39,533 nucleotides of DNA, from assembly GCA_026399415.1 (NCBI GenBank), contig JAPLQZ010000104.1:1-39533 (forward strand), written 5' to 3'. The notes under the pieces were generated by a model. The model was not told the DNA's origin and made no database searches. It saw only the letters and a program-made list of their open reading frames with translations. Both the position numbers and the translations under genes were made by a program. This DNA comes from Rhodocyclales bacterium. GTDB lineage: Bacteria; Pseudomonadota; Gammaproteobacteria; Burkholderiales; Rhodocyclaceae. Positions 24,511 through 34,090 of this stretch are shown here, piece by piece (within the stretch, counting starts at the first letter, position 1; each line of letters starts with the position of its first letter).

Positions 24511-26145
24511 TCAGTTGCTGCGGCAGGCGGCGACCAGTCCGGCCGTGGAACTGTCGAGCTGCTCGCCCGGAGTCGTGCCGACGATCACCGGCAGCAGGCG
24601 GCTGGCAAGTTGCTTGCCATACTCGACGCCCCACTGGTCGAAGGGATTGATATCCCAGATCACGCTCTCGACAAAGACCTTGTGCTCGTAAAGCGCCAGC
24701 AGAGCGCCCAGTGTGAATGGATCGAGGCGCGGTAGCAGCAGCGTGGTCGACGGCTGGTTGCCGGGAAAACTGCGGTAGGGGGCGAGCAAGGCCACTTGCG
24801 CGGCGGTCATGCCGCCGGCGGCGAGTTCTGCCGTGGTTTCGGCCAGCGTCCTGCCGCGCATGAGGGCTTCGCTCTGGGCGAAGCAATTGGCCAGCAGTTT
24901 TTCGTGATGCCCGGGGAGGGCAAAGTCGGGCTGCTTGCAGATGATGAACTCGCAGGGCACCAGACGGCCGCCCTGGTGGATCAGCTGGTAGAACGCGTGC
25001 TGGCCGTTGGTACCGGCTTCGCCCCAGAGGATGGGCGCTGTGGCGCAGTCCAGCGGCAGGCCCTGCCGGTCCGTCTGCTTGCCGTTGGATTCCATTTCCA
25101 GTTGTTGCAGATAGCGCGGCAGCAGGCCCAGCGACTGGCTGTAAGGCAGCAGGGCACGGTTTCCGGCGCCGAGAAAGTTGGTGTTCCAGATTTCCAGCAG
25201 CGCCAGCAGGCCCGGCAGGTTTTCCGCGGGCGGCGCTGAAAAGAAGTGCTCATCCATGGCATGAGCACCGGCCAGCAACTGGCGGAATTTGTCGAAGCCG
25301 ACCGCCAGCACCAGCGGCAAGCCGATTGTCGACCAGATCGAATAACGCCCGCCGACCCAGTCCCAGAAGGCGAAGGCGTTGGCCGGGTCGATGCCGAAAC
25401 GGGCCACTTCTGTCAGATTGGTCGACACGGCAACGAAGTGTCTGGCCACCGCGGCCTCGCCCAGCGCCCGGACCAGCCAGTGGCGCGCCGAGGCGGCGTT
25501 CTGCATGGTCTCCTGCGTGGTGAAGGTCTTGCTGGCGATGATGAACAGGGTGGTGCGCGGCTGCAATCCGGCTAGCACGGTGGCCAGGTCGGCGCCATCC
25601 AGATTGGCCACGTAATGAACCTTCAGCTCCGGGTGGCGAAACGCGGCCAGTGCCTGGGTGGCCATGCGCGGGCCGAGGTCCGAGCCGCCGATGCCGATGT
25701 TGACGATGTCGCTGATCGGCTCTCCGGTCGCGCCGCGCCAGTGCCGGCCATGTATCTGCGCGGCAAAGCGTTGCATCTTTTCGAGTTCGCCGAGCACGCC
25801 GGGCATGACATCATGCCCGCCGCAGAGGATCGGTCCCGCGTGTGCCGGATGGCGCAGGGCGATGTGCAGCGCGGCGCGTCCTTCGCTGTGGTTGATCGCC
25901 TCGCCGGCGCGCATGCGCGCAATCCAGCCCGGCACATCGGCTGACTGCCAAAGCCCGCGCAACAGCACCATGGTTGCCATAGTGACGCGCTGCTTGGAGT
26001 AGTCCAGCAGCCAGTCGTTCCACGAGACCGACAAATGCTCGAAGCGTCGCTCATCGGCAGCGAACATGTCGCGCAGATGGACGCCGCGGGCCGCCTCGGC
26101 GGCGTGCGCCAGTGCTCCCCAGGCAGCTCTCGTGGCCGGTTTCAC
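24511..26145 (-). CDS. pgi: Glucose-6-phosphate isomerase
   Basis: A 544-aa enzyme interconverting glucose 6-phosphate and fructose 6-phosphate. Signature segments are NIGIGGSDLGPRM, SKTFTTQETM, DWVGGRYSIWS, WGEAGTNGQHAFYQL (catalytic E and H) and INPFDQWGVEYGK. It uses a GTG start at 26145, 10 bp after the glgP stop. Its place inside the operon links glycogen turnover to central metabolism in either direction. Confidence 0.96.
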   Translation of the reverse strand: MKPATRAAWGALAHAAEAARGVHLRDMFAADERRFEHLSVSWNDWLLDYSKQRVTMATMVLLRGLWQSADVPGWIARMRAGEAINHSEGRAALHIALRHPAHAGPILCGGHDVMPGVLGELEKMQRFAAQIHGRHWRGATGEPISDIVNIGIGGSDLGPRMATQALAAFRHPELKVHYVANLDGADLATVLAGLQPRTTLFIIASKTFTTQETMQNAASARHWLVRALGEAAVARHFVAVSTNLTEVARFGIDPANAFAFWDWVGGRYSIWSTIGLPLVLAVGFDKFRQLLAGAHAMDEHFFSAPPAENLPGLLALLEIWNTNFLGAGNRALLPYSQSLGLLPRYLQQLEMESNGKQTDRQGLPLDCATAPILWGEAGTNGQHAFYQLIHQGGRLVPCEFIICKQPDFALPGHHEKLLANCFAQSEALMRGRTLAETTAELAAGGMTAAQVALLAPYRSFPGNQPSTTLLLPRLDPFTLGALLALYEHKVFVESVIWDINPFDQWGVEYGKQLASRLLPVIVGTTPGEQLDSSTAGLVAACRSN

Positions 26146-26155
26146 GGGTGGACTC

Positions 26156-28708
26156 TTAGAGCCACAGCATCATGCCCATCTCGAAGGGATGGGTGAGCAA
26201 CTCGTGAGTCGGAAATACCCTGATGCGGTACTCCATTTTTCCGCACTGATCGGGTGTCAGTTCGCGCGAAAACAGGTGCTCGCCGGTCTCCAGGGGGCGC
26301 TCATGGCGCAGCACATAGCGCCGGGCGCGGGCGGTGGTCGGCTCGCCGGGACGGGTGAACACCAGTTCTACGGTCAGATCCTCCGGCGTCAGGCCGTCAA
26401 GCTGGACCGCAACTTGGAAATGCAGTGTCTCGCCGTAGCGGATGCGCGCGGTGGTCTGGTCGATGCGGCGCAGGCCGACGCGCGGCCAGGCGGCGCGGAT
26501 CCGCTCCTTCCATTCCGCGACATGGATGGCGCCGGAAAAGCCTTCGGTCGCGTACCGGCGCCATTGCTCCGCGGCCGGCGAATAGAATTTTTCGGCGTAG
26601 TCGGTCAGCATGCGCTGCATGTTGAAGCGGGGCATGATGGAAGCAATCGACTGCTTGGCCATCGCCACCCATTCCGGCGAATAGCCGAGCGAGGTGTTGC
26701 GGTAGTACATCGGGATAACGCTGTCCTGCAGCAGTTCGTACAGGGTGCGCGCCTCGTCCGCATCGCGCTGGGCCGGGTCGAGGCCATCGGCCGCCGGCTT
26801 GATCGCCCAGCCGTTCTTGCCGTCGTAGCCTTCCCCCCACCAGCCGTCGAGGACCGACAGGTTGATGGCGCCGTTGATCGCTGCTTTCATGCCCGAGGTG
26901 CCGGAAGCTTCCAGCGGATAGATGGGGTTGTTGAGCCAGACATCGACTCCGGCCACCATGCGCCGGGCCAGATGCAGGTCGTAGCCTTCGACCAGCAGGA
27001 TGCGGCCTTCGAATTCGCGCTGATGCGAGAGCTCGGCGATGCGGCGAATCAACTGTCGCCCCGGTTCATCTGCCGGGTGCGCCTTGCCGGCAAAGATGAA
27101 CAGCACGGGACGCTGCGCATCGGAAAGAATCTCGCGCAGCCAGTCGAGGTCGTTGAACAGCAGCGCAGCGCGCTTGTAGGTGGCAAAACGTCGGGCGAAG
27201 CCGATGGTCAGTACCGTCGGATTGGCCGGGTCGGCGCCACGCAGGACACGGTCCAGGTGCGCCTCCGAACCCTGGTTGCGCAGATGCTGCTGGCGTACCC
27301 GGCTGTGTACCAGATGCAGCAGCTGGGCCTTGAGCGACTGGCGGATGCTCCAGAAGATCTGGTCCGGAATGCGCTGTACGCCGTTCCAGCAGCTTTGATC
27401 GGTGAGGCGGTGTTGCCAGCCGAGGCCAAGATGGCGGTCGAAGGTTTCGTACCAGTCGTTGGCCAGAAAAGTCGGTACGTGCACCGCATTGGTGACGAAA
27501 TCCATCGGGTTCTCGGCCGCGGTGACTTGCGGCCACATGTCGCCGCAGATGCGCGCCGACACCTCACCATGAATGCGCGAGACGCCGTTGTGAAAGCGCG
27601 AGCCGCGCAGGGCCAGCGCGGTCATGTTGAACTCGCCGCCGCCGCCGATGCGCCCCATGCCGAGCAGGCTGTCGCGATCGAGGCCGGTCGCCGTGCAGAA
27701 GTTGCTGAAGTAGTGCATCACCATGTCATCGGCAAAGTGATCGTGACCGGCAGGCACCGGCGTGTGCGTGGTGAATACCGTGTTGGCGGCGGCTGCTTCG
27801 AGCGCGGCGGCGAATGAAATATTCTGGCTGACCAGATTGCGAATGCGTTCCAGCACCAGGAACGCGGCATGGCCTTCGTTGATGTGCCAGACGGTAGGGT
27901 GCAGCCCGAGCAGGCGCAGGGCGCGCACGCCGCCAACGCCGAGCAGGATTTCCTGCTCGATGCGGGTGCGCCGGTCACCACCATAGAGCTGATAAGCGAT
28001 GCTGCGGTCGGCTTCACTGTTTTCTTCGAGCTGAGTGTCGAGCAGGTAGAGGCTGTTGTTGCCGACCCGCGCACGCCAGATTTTGGCCCACACGGTACGG
28101 CCGGGAAAGTCCACGCCGACGTGCAACTCACGGCCGTCTTCGGCGCGCACCGGTTCGATCGGCATGTCGTCGAAATCGTTGTCGCCGTAATGGGCGGTCT
28201 GATTGCCCTCGCGGTCTATGGTCTGGCGGAAATAGCCCTGGCGGTAGAGCAGGCCCACGGCGACGAAAGGCAGGCGCAGGTCGGAGGCGCCCTTGCAATG
28301 GTCGCCGGCAAGAATGCCCAGACCGCCCGAGTAGATCGGCAGGCTTTCATGAAAGCCGAACTCGGCGCAGAAGTAGGCGATCAGATCGGTCGCCTGCAGC
28401 GGCGGTTTGCCCGGCAGTTCCAGCCGCGGTTCCGAATGATAGGAATCGAAGGCCGACAGCACCCGGTTCATCGTGCCGAGGAATACCGGATCGTCGGCCG
28501 CCTCCTTGATCCGCTTCTGGTCGATGCGTTTGAGGAAGGCCTTTGGGCTGTGATGCACCGCGCGCCACAAGCCTGAACCCAGGCGTGCGAAGAGGGAGCG
28601 GGTCGGCCGGTCCCAGCTGTACCACAGGTTGTTGGCCAGTTCATCGAGGCGCGCCAGGCGCGGTGGAATATCGGGATTGACTTCGAGCTGATAGCGGGTG
28701 CCGGGCAT
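26156..28708 (-). CDS. glgP: Alpha-glucan phosphorylase (DUF3417-containing type)
   Basis: An 850-aa GT35 phosphorylase that releases glucose 1-phosphate from glycogen or maltodextrin. The N-terminal DUF3417 region begins with ELANNLWYSWDRP. Later motifs include GGLGILAGDH, WHINEGHAAF, TTHTPVPAGHD and the PLP-lysine region EASGTSGMKAAINGA. This is the shorter, archaeal/thermophile-like phosphorylase type rather than the E. coli MalP/GlgP type. It is co-oriented with the GH57 glucanotransferase upstream, which would rebuild longer chains from the limit products. Confidence 0.94.
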   Translation of the reverse strand: MPGTRYQLEVNPDIPPRLARLDELANNLWYSWDRPTRSLFARLGSGLWRAVHHSPKAFLKRIDQKRIKEAADDPVFLGTMNRVLSAFDSYHSEPRLELPGKPPLQATDLIAYFCAEFGFHESLPIYSGGLGILAGDHCKGASDLRLPFVAVGLLYRQGYFRQTIDREGNQTAHYGDNDFDDMPIEPVRAEDGRELHVGVDFPGRTVWAKIWRARVGNNSLYLLDTQLEENSEADRSIAYQLYGGDRRTRIEQEILLGVGGVRALRLLGLHPTVWHINEGHAAFLVLERIRNLVSQNISFAAALEAAAANTVFTTHTPVPAGHDHFADDMVMHYFSNFCTATGLDRDSLLGMGRIGGGGEFNMTALALRGSRFHNGVSRIHGEVSARICGDMWPQVTAAENPMDFVTNAVHVPTFLANDWYETFDRHLGLGWQHRLTDQSCWNGVQRIPDQIFWSIRQSLKAQLLHLVHSRVRQQHLRNQGSEAHLDRVLRGADPANPTVLTIGFARRFATYKRAALLFNDLDWLREILSDAQRPVLFIFAGKAHPADEPGRQLIRRIAELSHQREFEGRILLVEGYDLHLARRMVAGVDVWLNNPIYPLEASGTSGMKAAINGAINLSVLDGWWGEGYDGKNGWAIKPAADGLDPAQRDADEARTLYELLQDSVIPMYYRNTSLGYSPEWVAMAKQSIASIMPRFNMQRMLTDYAEKFYSPAAEQWRRYATEGFSGAIHVAEWKERIRAAWPRVGLRRIDQTTARIRYGETLHFQVAVQLDGLTPEDLTVELVFTRPGEPTTARARRYVLRHERPLETGEHLFSRELTPDQCGKMEYRIRVFPTHELLTHPFEMGMMLWL

Positions 28709-28748
28709 GACAGTTACCGTTTTAGTTAGCGATGCGCCTCACGACCTT

Positions 28749-28809
28749 CGAGCGCAGCGAGCTGATCAGTCGTCCCCGCCCCGGGGCGGGGGTTGGGGGG
28801 TGGGGGGCG
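28749..28809 (+). repeat. G-rich intergenic repeat, copy A
   Basis: CGAGCGCAGCGAGC (28749-28762), then the palindrome CCCCGCCCCGGGGCGGGG, then a G-run block to 28807. The block 28783-28807 has four G-tracts separated by 1-2 bases, so it can form a G-quadruplex. The same three-part unit occurs at 32625-32682 in the same orientation. It lies between glgP and the GH57 glucanotransferase, with the G-rich strand opposite to the mRNA. Confidence 0.75.
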
Positions 28810-28830
28810 TCACTCCTGCGCCTTTGCATT

Positions 28831-30852
28831 CTACGATGCAGGAATCACCCTGAGCGTGATGCGCTGATCGAATCCGTATGCAGGCGACCAGGCAAGCGTG
28901 ACGCAGACGGCCTGCATGATTTTCTCGAAGCCGGCTTCCGATTGCGAGACGGTGCGATGCGGTCGCGCCTTTAAGCGCACCGGCTGTCTGGCCTCGATCT
29001 GCAGCGCGCCGTGCAGTTCGCTGTCATCCAGCGTGATTCTTTGCATGCGATCGAGATCGAGTTTCTCGCCGAAGCCGCCGGGAATGCTGCCGTCGGCAAG
29101 CACATAGCGTCCGCCATAACCATCGCAGCTGGGCAGCGCGAGATTGAGTTCGGTCTCGATCAGGAAAGGAAGTCCGTCGCTTTCGGCGCGGAAGACAACG
29201 CTCAGGGTGTCGCCCTCCAGGCGATAGGTTTTCTCGATGCGCCAGCCTTCTCCCGTGGCGATCCAGACACCCGCCTGGTCGCCGGCGTGGTAACTATCGA
29301 GGGCCTGAAGCGTGCCGCCGGCGTTGCCCGCCGGAACTACGCTCTCCAGGAAAATTCCCCGCGGACGGATGTCCGGTGCCGCATCCGCGGGCAGGATGGC
29401 GTGCAGGAAGGCGACGCGGTCATGGGCCGAGGCAATGCCCTCGCCCGTCTGCTGCTCTGCGAGCGTCTTTTTGGTCTGATCAATTTTGGCGTGGTAGGCC
29501 TCGGCATAGGCACGCAGCGTGTCGCCGAAGTTGTGCGCCAGGGCCAGGCTGGAAAACTCCACCAGTGCCGCATCGCCATCGTCACGGACAAAGGCCTGCA
29601 ATTCGCTGTTGCGCAAGGCGATCTCAAGACGACCGTCATGGTCGAGATCGAGCTGCTCACAAGTCGGCGCTGGCGCCACGGCGGAAAGCGCCGCTTCCAG
29701 CGCCAGCAGGTTGTTCCAGACGGCGCGGCGCAGGTGGGGCAGATACAGGCCGCCGAACAGTCCGTGCCAGTAAGCGTCGTTGGCCTGCGCGCGATGCAGG
29801 TGCTCCTGCATCGCGGCGTCGTACTGCTCCGGCGGCAGCATCGCCAGTCGCTGCGAGGCATCGAGCATGCGCTTGTGCATCCAGTTGGCTTCCGGATAGC
29901 GCGACATGAAATTGCGCCAGATGCCGCCGCGCAAGAAGGGCTTGTGCGCTTCGAAGCGGCCGGCCGCCTTTTCTGCATCGATCAGGGCGTGGTAGGCCGC
30001 AGCGCGCGGTGCCGGCAGCGTCCATTCGTTCATCTCGATGTAGGAGGTGGTCGGCAGATAGACGATACCCCGCGTTTTCTCGCGGGCATGATAGTCGGCA
30101 AATGTGTCGGTACGAATCAGCGGGGACGCCAGCACGCCTTCGACGAACTGCGTCAGCCAGCCTTTCTCGAAAACCCATTCATAGGTCTCGGGCCAGATGC
30201 CGAACTTTTCGATGTCATCGAAATAGATCGAGGCGCGATGACCCTGTCGCGCCAGATCCTCGAGCCAGGCGACGGCCTCGGCTGCCGGCGAAAAAGGCAG
30301 CCGGTAGCGCGCCGCTTCGGAAATCGGGAACAGGTCGAGGCACCGCCCGTCCTCTTCCGTGGTGTAGAAGCTGTCGAGCCTGGCGCCGTCTTCCCCGGCA
30401 CAAAGAAAGTGGTAGTCGTCGACGGCGACATAGCGGATGCCGGTTTCCGCCAGCGCCGGTACCACCGAGGATTCCCACACTCTTTCGGTCAGCCAGGCCC
30501 CCGCGGGGCGTTTGCCGAAGCGTCGTTCGATCTTGTCCGACAGCGTGGCGATCTGCGTCACCCGGTCGCGATGTGGAATCGCTGCCAGTACCGGCTCGCA
30601 GTCACCAGAGCCGAACCACTCGACTTGCCCCCTGCGGGTCATTGCCGTCAGGCGCGCCATGTCGTCGGGGAAACGCTCGAAGAGGACATCCAGCAGCCAG
30701 CCGGAAAAGTGCACGCTGAAGCGGAACTCGGGATAGCGTTCCATGACGCGTAAAAACATGCCATAGCTGCGGACATGGGCGTCGTCGATAACGGCCGGAA
30801 AATTGCCGACGGGCTGGTGGGCGTGAACCCCGAAGAGGAGGGTAATCGACAT
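28831..30852 (-). CDS. GH57 4-alpha-glucanotransferase
   Basis: A 673-aa GH57 enzyme resembling the Thermococcus litoralis 4-alpha-glucanotransferase, with the catalytic barrel first and DUF1925/DUF1926-type domains after about residue 300. The nucleophile is E123 in LTERVWESS and the acid/base is D212 or D213 in IYFDDIEKFG, in the same positions as I recall for T. litoralis (E123, D214). It transfers maltooligosaccharyl units between alpha-glucans. It lies 7 bp after the other GH57 gene and upstream of glgP, so it probably works with phosphorylase in glycogen breakdown or maltodextrin recycling. GH57 in place of MalQ (GH77) is notable in this lineage. Confidence 0.9.
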   Translation of the reverse strand: MSITLLFGVHAHQPVGNFPAVIDDAHVRSYGMFLRVMERYPEFRFSVHFSGWLLDVLFERFPDDMARLTAMTRRGQVEWFGSGDCEPVLAAIPHRDRVTQIATLSDKIERRFGKRPAGAWLTERVWESSVVPALAETGIRYVAVDDYHFLCAGEDGARLDSFYTTEEDGRCLDLFPISEAARYRLPFSPAAEAVAWLEDLARQGHRASIYFDDIEKFGIWPETYEWVFEKGWLTQFVEGVLASPLIRTDTFADYHAREKTRGIVYLPTTSYIEMNEWTLPAPRAAAYHALIDAEKAAGRFEAHKPFLRGGIWRNFMSRYPEANWMHKRMLDASQRLAMLPPEQYDAAMQEHLHRAQANDAYWHGLFGGLYLPHLRRAVWNNLLALEAALSAVAPAPTCEQLDLDHDGRLEIALRNSELQAFVRDDGDAALVEFSSLALAHNFGDTLRAYAEAYHAKIDQTKKTLAEQQTGEGIASAHDRVAFLHAILPADAAPDIRPRGIFLESVVPAGNAGGTLQALDSYHAGDQAGVWIATGEGWRIEKTYRLEGDTLSVVFRAESDGLPFLIETELNLALPSCDGYGGRYVLADGSIPGGFGEKLDLDRMQRITLDDSELHGALQIEARQPVRLKARPHRTVSQSEAGFEKIMQAVCVTLAWSPAYGFDQRITLRVIPAS

Positions 30853-30859
30853 GCGTGGT

Positions 30860-32581
30860 TTAGCCGGACGGAATGGTGACGCGACGCATGGAGCCGCCTG
30901 CTGCGGTGGCTGATCCGGCGCAAATGGGGGTTTCCAGCTGAGGCGGCGGTTCCAGTTGCAGCAAGCGATAGAGTCGCGTCAGGTTGCGCCGGTACAGGCT
31001 GTCGAAGTTGGCGACCGCGGCGGACGGATTGTAGTCGCCGAACCACCAGAACCAGTCGGAGCTTTCACAGATGGCCAACTGCGTTTCGACCGCTGCGACT
31101 TGCGCCGCATCGAGCCGGCCGCTGGCGAGGACCCGATCGCAGCTTTGCTTGGCTTCGCACAGCAAATCCCAGCCGCGATTTTTTGCTTCGTCACCGATCC
31201 AGGTCGACAGCGTGCCATAGACCCAACTGCCCGCCGTCAGGTGAGGCAGTGCACTGGCGACCGGCGGCGTTGCCCGCGCCAGCAGCTCGGCGTAAGTCGT
31301 GGTACGGATGCGCGGATGCTCGATCAGCAGGCCGTAGAGATCCTCGAAGAAGTAGTAGCCGTTATAGGGATAGTGTTCCCAGGCATTTTCACCGTCGAGA
31401 ATGATGCTGACCACCGGTGTTTCGGTCTCCGCGGCGGCATCAAGGATGGCCTCCAGTTGCAGGACAAGGTGTTGCGCGGCATCGCGGCCATGCCATTTGG
31501 CATAATCGAAGCCGATCAGGTCCGAGAGCCGCTCGTCGCGGAAAAACATCTTCAATCCCGGTGCTTTCTCCAGCTGCCAGGAGCGGTAGGCAGCACGCGG
31601 GTCGGCCATGCCACTGGCGGCGAGGCTGTTTTTCAGGACACCTTCACCGCTGGCGATCCAGCCACAGCCGGCGGCGGCCAGATATTTTACGAAGTCATCC
31701 GAAACGGCGCCTTCGGCCGGCCACATGCCGACCGGCGGTGCGCCGAAACGCCTGGCATGGCTGATCCGCGCTGCGTCTATCTGGGCGATGACGCGGCTGC
31801 GTCCGCCGGGATAGGCGGCAGAAAACGGCAGCGGCGCGTTGGGCACGCTTTCGCGTGCGACGCGGAAGTCGAGCAGGAGCGGAGACAGCGGATGCGTTTG
31901 CGGTGTCGATGAGAGTTCGACCTGGCCGCTTGCGGCGAGCGCCCGCCAGCGTGGAATCAGTCCGGTCATCAACTCACCGATGCTCGCCAGCAACTGTTGC
32001 CGGTCGTTCGCGTCATAGCCTTCGCCTTGACTCATCAGCGCAGCCAGCAGCGGATTGCGGCGGCGCTCGGTCTCGCCGGTCCAGGCCAGGTGGTACCAGG
32101 TCACGAGGTCGGAGAAATAGGCGCCGGAGAGATAGCGGTAGGCCGTTTCGCTTTCCCTGGAGAGCATCAGGTAAAGGTCGTGCAGGCGCTGGTAGTGGGG
32201 GAAGGGCGTCAGCATGGTGACGTGATTGCTGCGGAAACAGGCGGCCAGCAACAGGCGCCGATCCGCATCGCTGATCCGGTCCAGATCGGGTGTGGCGAGC
32301 ATGCGCAGCAGCGGATCGCGGAACTCGCCGCTGGCAAACTGCCGCGCGTAGTCCTCGATCTGATCGAGCAGTACCGGCACAAAATTCACCACACTATGGA
32401 TCCGCGGATGGCGTTCAAGATGCGCCGCCATGTCGACGTAATCCTTCATGGCGTGCAGGTAGACCCAGGGCAGGACGAATTCTCCCGTCGCCGTACCGCC
32501 AGCGCCGACTATTGGGGCGCCATGGTCGCGATAGTCCGGCTGGTGCATGTGCCAGAGAAAGACGAGGTCGAGGGTTTTCAT
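30860..32581 (-). CDS. GH57 glycoside hydrolase (amylopullulanase/alpha-amylase-like)
   Basis: A 573-aa cytoplasmic GH57 protein with the family start LVFLWHMHQPDYRD, the nucleophile region MWPAEGAVSD and the acid region LDGENAWEHYPYNG, followed by a helical C-terminus. The sequence is of the subgroup often annotated as alpha-amylase or amylopullulanase. No signal peptide is present, so it acts on internal glycogen, possibly as a debranching or endo-acting enzyme, since no GlgX is visible. The ATG at 32581 begins the family motif; ribosome-site support is weak. Confidence 0.88.
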   Translation of the reverse strand: MKTLDLVFLWHMHQPDYRDHGAPIVGAGGTATGEFVLPWVYLHAMKDYVDMAAHLERHPRIHSVVNFVPVLLDQIEDYARQFASGEFRDPLLRMLATPDLDRISDADRRLLLAACFRSNHVTMLTPFPHYQRLHDLYLMLSRESETAYRYLSGAYFSDLVTWYHLAWTGETERRRNPLLAALMSQGEGYDANDRQQLLASIGELMTGLIPRWRALAASGQVELSSTPQTHPLSPLLLDFRVARESVPNAPLPFSAAYPGGRSRVIAQIDAARISHARRFGAPPVGMWPAEGAVSDDFVKYLAAAGCGWIASGEGVLKNSLAASGMADPRAAYRSWQLEKAPGLKMFFRDERLSDLIGFDYAKWHGRDAAQHLVLQLEAILDAAAETETPVVSIILDGENAWEHYPYNGYYFFEDLYGLLIEHPRIRTTTYAELLARATPPVASALPHLTAGSWVYGTLSTWIGDEAKNRGWDLLCEAKQSCDRVLASGRLDAAQVAAVETQLAICESSDWFWWFGDYNPSAAVANFDSLYRRNLTRLYRLLQLEPPPQLETPICAGSATAAGGSMRRVTIPSG

Positions 32582-32624
32582 GATCTGTTCGGCACCCAAC
32601 GACCGTGAGCGCCATTCATGATAT

Positions 32625-32682
32625 CGAGCGCAGCGAGCAAATTTAGCCCCCCGCCCCGGGGCGGGAAACAGGGGTGGGGGGC
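32625..32682 (+). repeat. G-rich intergenic repeat, copy B
   Basis: A second copy of the unit at 28749: CGAGCGCAGCGAGC (32625-32638), a CCCGCCCCGGGGCGGG palindrome, then G-runs. The block 32658-32681 has four G-tracts with short loops (C, AAACA, T). It lies between the GH57 gene and glgC. The two copies bracket the two GH57 genes in direct orientation. Confidence 0.75.
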
Positions 32683-32694
32683 CTTGGTGACCTT

Positions 32695-32719
32695 GATGAC
32701 TTTCAGTTTGAAAGTCATC
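32695..32719 (-). other. 10-bp perfect hairpin over the glgC stop codon
   Basis: Arms 32695-32704 and 32710-32719 pair perfectly around a 5-nt loop. The glgC TGA lies in one arm (32715-32717). No T-run follows on the minus strand, so it more likely affects mRNA decay or partial termination between glgC and the GH57 genes than acting as a full terminator. Confidence 0.55.
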
Positions 32720-33974
32720 TTATGTGATGCGCCGGCTGGCCGAGCATTTCCGGCGTCACCAGGGTGACGCCGCCTTCACTGACATGGAAACGCTGGCGGT
32801 CGGCTTCGATGTCGTAGCCGATGGTCATGCCTGCCGGAATGCGGCAATGCTTGTCCATTACCACCCGGCGCAGTTTTGCGCGGCGGCCGATGTCAACATC
32901 CGGCAGGATCACCGAGTCCTCAATCTCCGCGTAGCTATGCACGTTTACGCGCGAGAACAGCAGCGATTTGCGGACAAGGGCGCCGCTGATGATGTCGCCA
33001 CCCGAAACCAGGGAATCGACGGCCATGCCGCGCCGTCCGTCGTCGTCGAAGACGAATTTGGCCGGCGGCAATTGTTCCTGATGGGTCCAGATTGGCCAGT
33101 CATCGTCGTAAAGATTGAGTTCGGGGGTGACCTTGGTCAGTTCCATGTTGGCTTCCCAGTACGCGTCGATCGTGCCGGCGTCGCGCCAGTAGGGAATCCC
33201 GTTGCTGTCCATGCCGACGCAGGAGTGGGCGAAGTTGTGGGCAAACACGCGATAGCGGTCGACGCAATGCGGAATGACGTTCTTGCCGAAGTCGTGCGAC
33301 GAGTGCGGATCGTCGTGGTCGCGAATCAGCAACTCATAGAGGAAATCGGCGTTGAATACATACACCCCCATGCTGGCGAGTGCGCGGTCCGGACGACCGG
33401 GTATCGGCGGCGGATTCGCCGGCTTTTCGACGAAGGCTGAAACGCGCTGGTTGTCGCCGACGTGCATCACGCCGAAGCCGCTGGCTTCGGCGAGAGGCAC
33501 ATCGATGCAGGCCACGCTGAGATCGGCCTGCCGGTGCGCGTGCTCGGACAGCATGCGCCGGTAATCCATCTTGTAGACGTGATCGCCGGAAAGCACCAGC
33601 ACGTGCTTGGGCCGGCTGCGCCGGATCAGGTCAAGATTCTGGAATACCGCATCGGCCGTTCCCTGATACCAGTTCTCGCCGACTTGTTGCTGTGCCGGCA
33701 GGATGTCGATGAACTCGTGAAAGCGGCCGTCAAGAAAGCTCCAGCCGCGCTGCAAGTGCTGAATCAGGCTCTGCGCCTTGTACTGCGTGGCGACGCCGAT
33801 CTTGCGGATGCCCGAATTGACGCAATTGGACAGCGTGAAGTCGATGATGCGGAATTTTCCGCCGAACGGCACCGCCGGTTTCGAGCGCCAGTCGGTGAGT
33901 TGCATCAGGCGGCTGCCGCGACCGCCGGCCAGCACGATGCCGAAGCTGTTGCGCGTGAGTTCGCTTACATGCAT
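32715..33974 (-). CDS. glgC: Glucose-1-phosphate adenylyltransferase
   Basis: A 419-aa enzyme making ADP-glucose from glucose 1-phosphate and ATP, the committed step of glycogen synthesis. The N-terminal loop is [14 protein letters not shown], followed by [15 protein letters not shown], the [12 protein letters not shown] motif and a C-terminal left-handed beta-helix ([12 protein letters not shown]). The ATG at 33974 is preferred over the adjacent GTG at 33977 and overlaps the stop of a possible 17-codon upstream ORF. glgB is divergent across 116 bp. Confidence 0.96.
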   Translation of the reverse strand: MHVSELTRNSFGIVLAGGRGSRLMQLTDWRSKPAVPFGGKFRIIDFTLSNCVNSGIRKIGVATQYKAQSLIQHLQRGWSFLDGRFHEFIDILPAQQQVGENWYQGTADAVFQNLDLIRRSRPKHVLVLSGDHVYKMDYRRMLSEHAHRQADLSVACIDVPLAEASGFGVMHVGDNQRVSAFVEKPANPPPIPGRPDRALASMGVYVFNADFLYELLIRDHDDPHSSHDFGKNVIPHCVDRYRVFAHNFAHSCVGMDSNGIPYWRDAGTIDAYWEANMELTKVTPELNLYDDDWPIWTHQEQLPPAKFVFDDDGRRGMAVDSLVSGGDIISGALVRKSLLFSRVNVHSYAEIEDSVILPDVDIGRRAKLRRVVMDKHCRIPAGMTIGYDIEADRQRFHVSEGGVTLVTPEMLGQPAHHIR

Positions 33975-34027
33975 CACAAACCCCCGGTTCTTTCGACTTT
34001 GCGTCCCATTGCTCTTTCCCGGTTCAT
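33974..34027 (-). CDS. Possible 17-codon leader ORF coupled to glgC
   Basis: An ATG at 34027 preceded by GGAG (34036-34039, 8-nt spacing) encodes [17 protein letters not shown] and stops at TGA (33976-33974). That stop shares its A with the glgC ATG (TGATG). The ribosome site is better than the G-run before glgC itself, so ribosomes may reach glgC by termination-reinitiation. No functional peptide family is recognised, and it could be chance. Confidence 0.4.
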   Translation of the reverse strand: MNRERAMGRKVERTGGL

Positions 34028-34090
34028 GGTGGTTTCTCCGTTGCGGCTACAATCCGCACGATAGCAAAAAAACTGTTCAAATATATACCC

